DNA from: F23-B02 sp963627445
GTDB lineage: Bacteria > Bacillota > Clostridia > Oscillospirales > Oscillospiraceae
Assembly (NCBI GenBank): GCA_963627445.1
Contig: CAVGBM010000001.1
Location: 1-12,130, forward strand
Direction: 5' to 3'
DNA: 12,130 nt
Each line of letters opens with the position of its first letter. The stretch's first letter is position 1. A program made the position numbers and the translations under genes. Positions 12,077 to 12,130 of the stretch are shown one piece after another. The notes below the pieces were generated by a model, which searched no databases, was not told where the DNA came from, and saw only the letters and a program-made list of their open reading frames with translations.

Positions 12077-12130
12077 TGGCGACCGAGAAGGGACTTGAAC
12101 CCTCGACCTCCGGCGTGACAGGCCGGCGTT
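12077..12130 (-). tRNA. tRNA-Asp (anticodon GTC), 5' part outside the window
   Basis: The 3' two-thirds of a tRNA on the minus strand. It has the anticodon stem CCGGC/GCCGG around the loop CTGTCAC (anticodon GTC, plus-strand bases 12117-12119), a T arm GAGGG-TTCAAGT-CCCTT with one G-T pair, and the acceptor strand CTCGGTC. The discriminator G, as expected for aspartate tRNA, is followed by an encoded CCA (complement at 12077-12079). The D arm and 5' acceptor strand lie beyond the right edge. It is upstream of tRNA-Thr in the same transcript. Confidence 0.93.

Overview
The window looks like chromosomal core-genome DNA of a GC-rich Gram-positive anaerobe in the class Clostridia, probably Oscillospiraceae/Ruminococcaceae-like. 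This is inferred from Rex, an SLH-domain surface polysaccharide deacetylase, AGGAGG-type ribosome binding sites, GC-rich coding sequence and AT-rich TTGACA/TATAAT promoters. No phage, plasmid, CRISPR or defence genes are visible.

Layout, left to right. (1) rplM-rpsI (L13, S9) form an operon on the minus strand, with a strong promoter and a short leader hairpin. (2) A TtcA-like PP-loop tRNA thiolase gene is divergent from it on the plus strand and ends at a bidirectional terminator. (3) Three minus-strand genes follow in transcription order: rex (GTG start, own promoter, strong terminator), then mnmE, then a small zinc-ribbon protein. (4) The 462-base intergenic region 4279-4740 holds the rex promoter with a palindrome just downstream, a 246-bp MITE-like element with perfect 17-bp terminal inverted repeats and nested internal palindromes, and the trmB promoter. 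(5) trmB-xth-dusB are translationally overlapped on the plus strand. (6) A 78-residue zinc-ribbon gene has its own promoter (with a palindrome in the spacer) and a structured leader. (7) A minus-strand pair encodes a cytoplasmic lipase-like alpha/beta hydrolase and a GalU-like sugar nucleotidyltransferase. (8) A plus-strand secreted NodB deacetylase carries two chitobiase-type domains and three SLH repeats, and is divergent from the lipase gene. (9) A minus-strand tRNA pair, Asp(GTC, cut by the window edge) then Thr(GGT), ends the window with its own terminator.

The common thread is tRNA maturation and translation: four tRNA-modifying enzymes (TtcA-like, MnmE, TrmB, DusB), two ribosomal proteins and two tRNAs lie within 12 kb, with a redox regulator among them. 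I see no clear new multi-gene system. The least explained features are the 246-bp inverted-repeat element, the face-to-face promoters between rplM and ttcA, the leader and operator of the 78-residue zinc-ribbon gene, and the lipase-like/nucleotidyltransferase pair.
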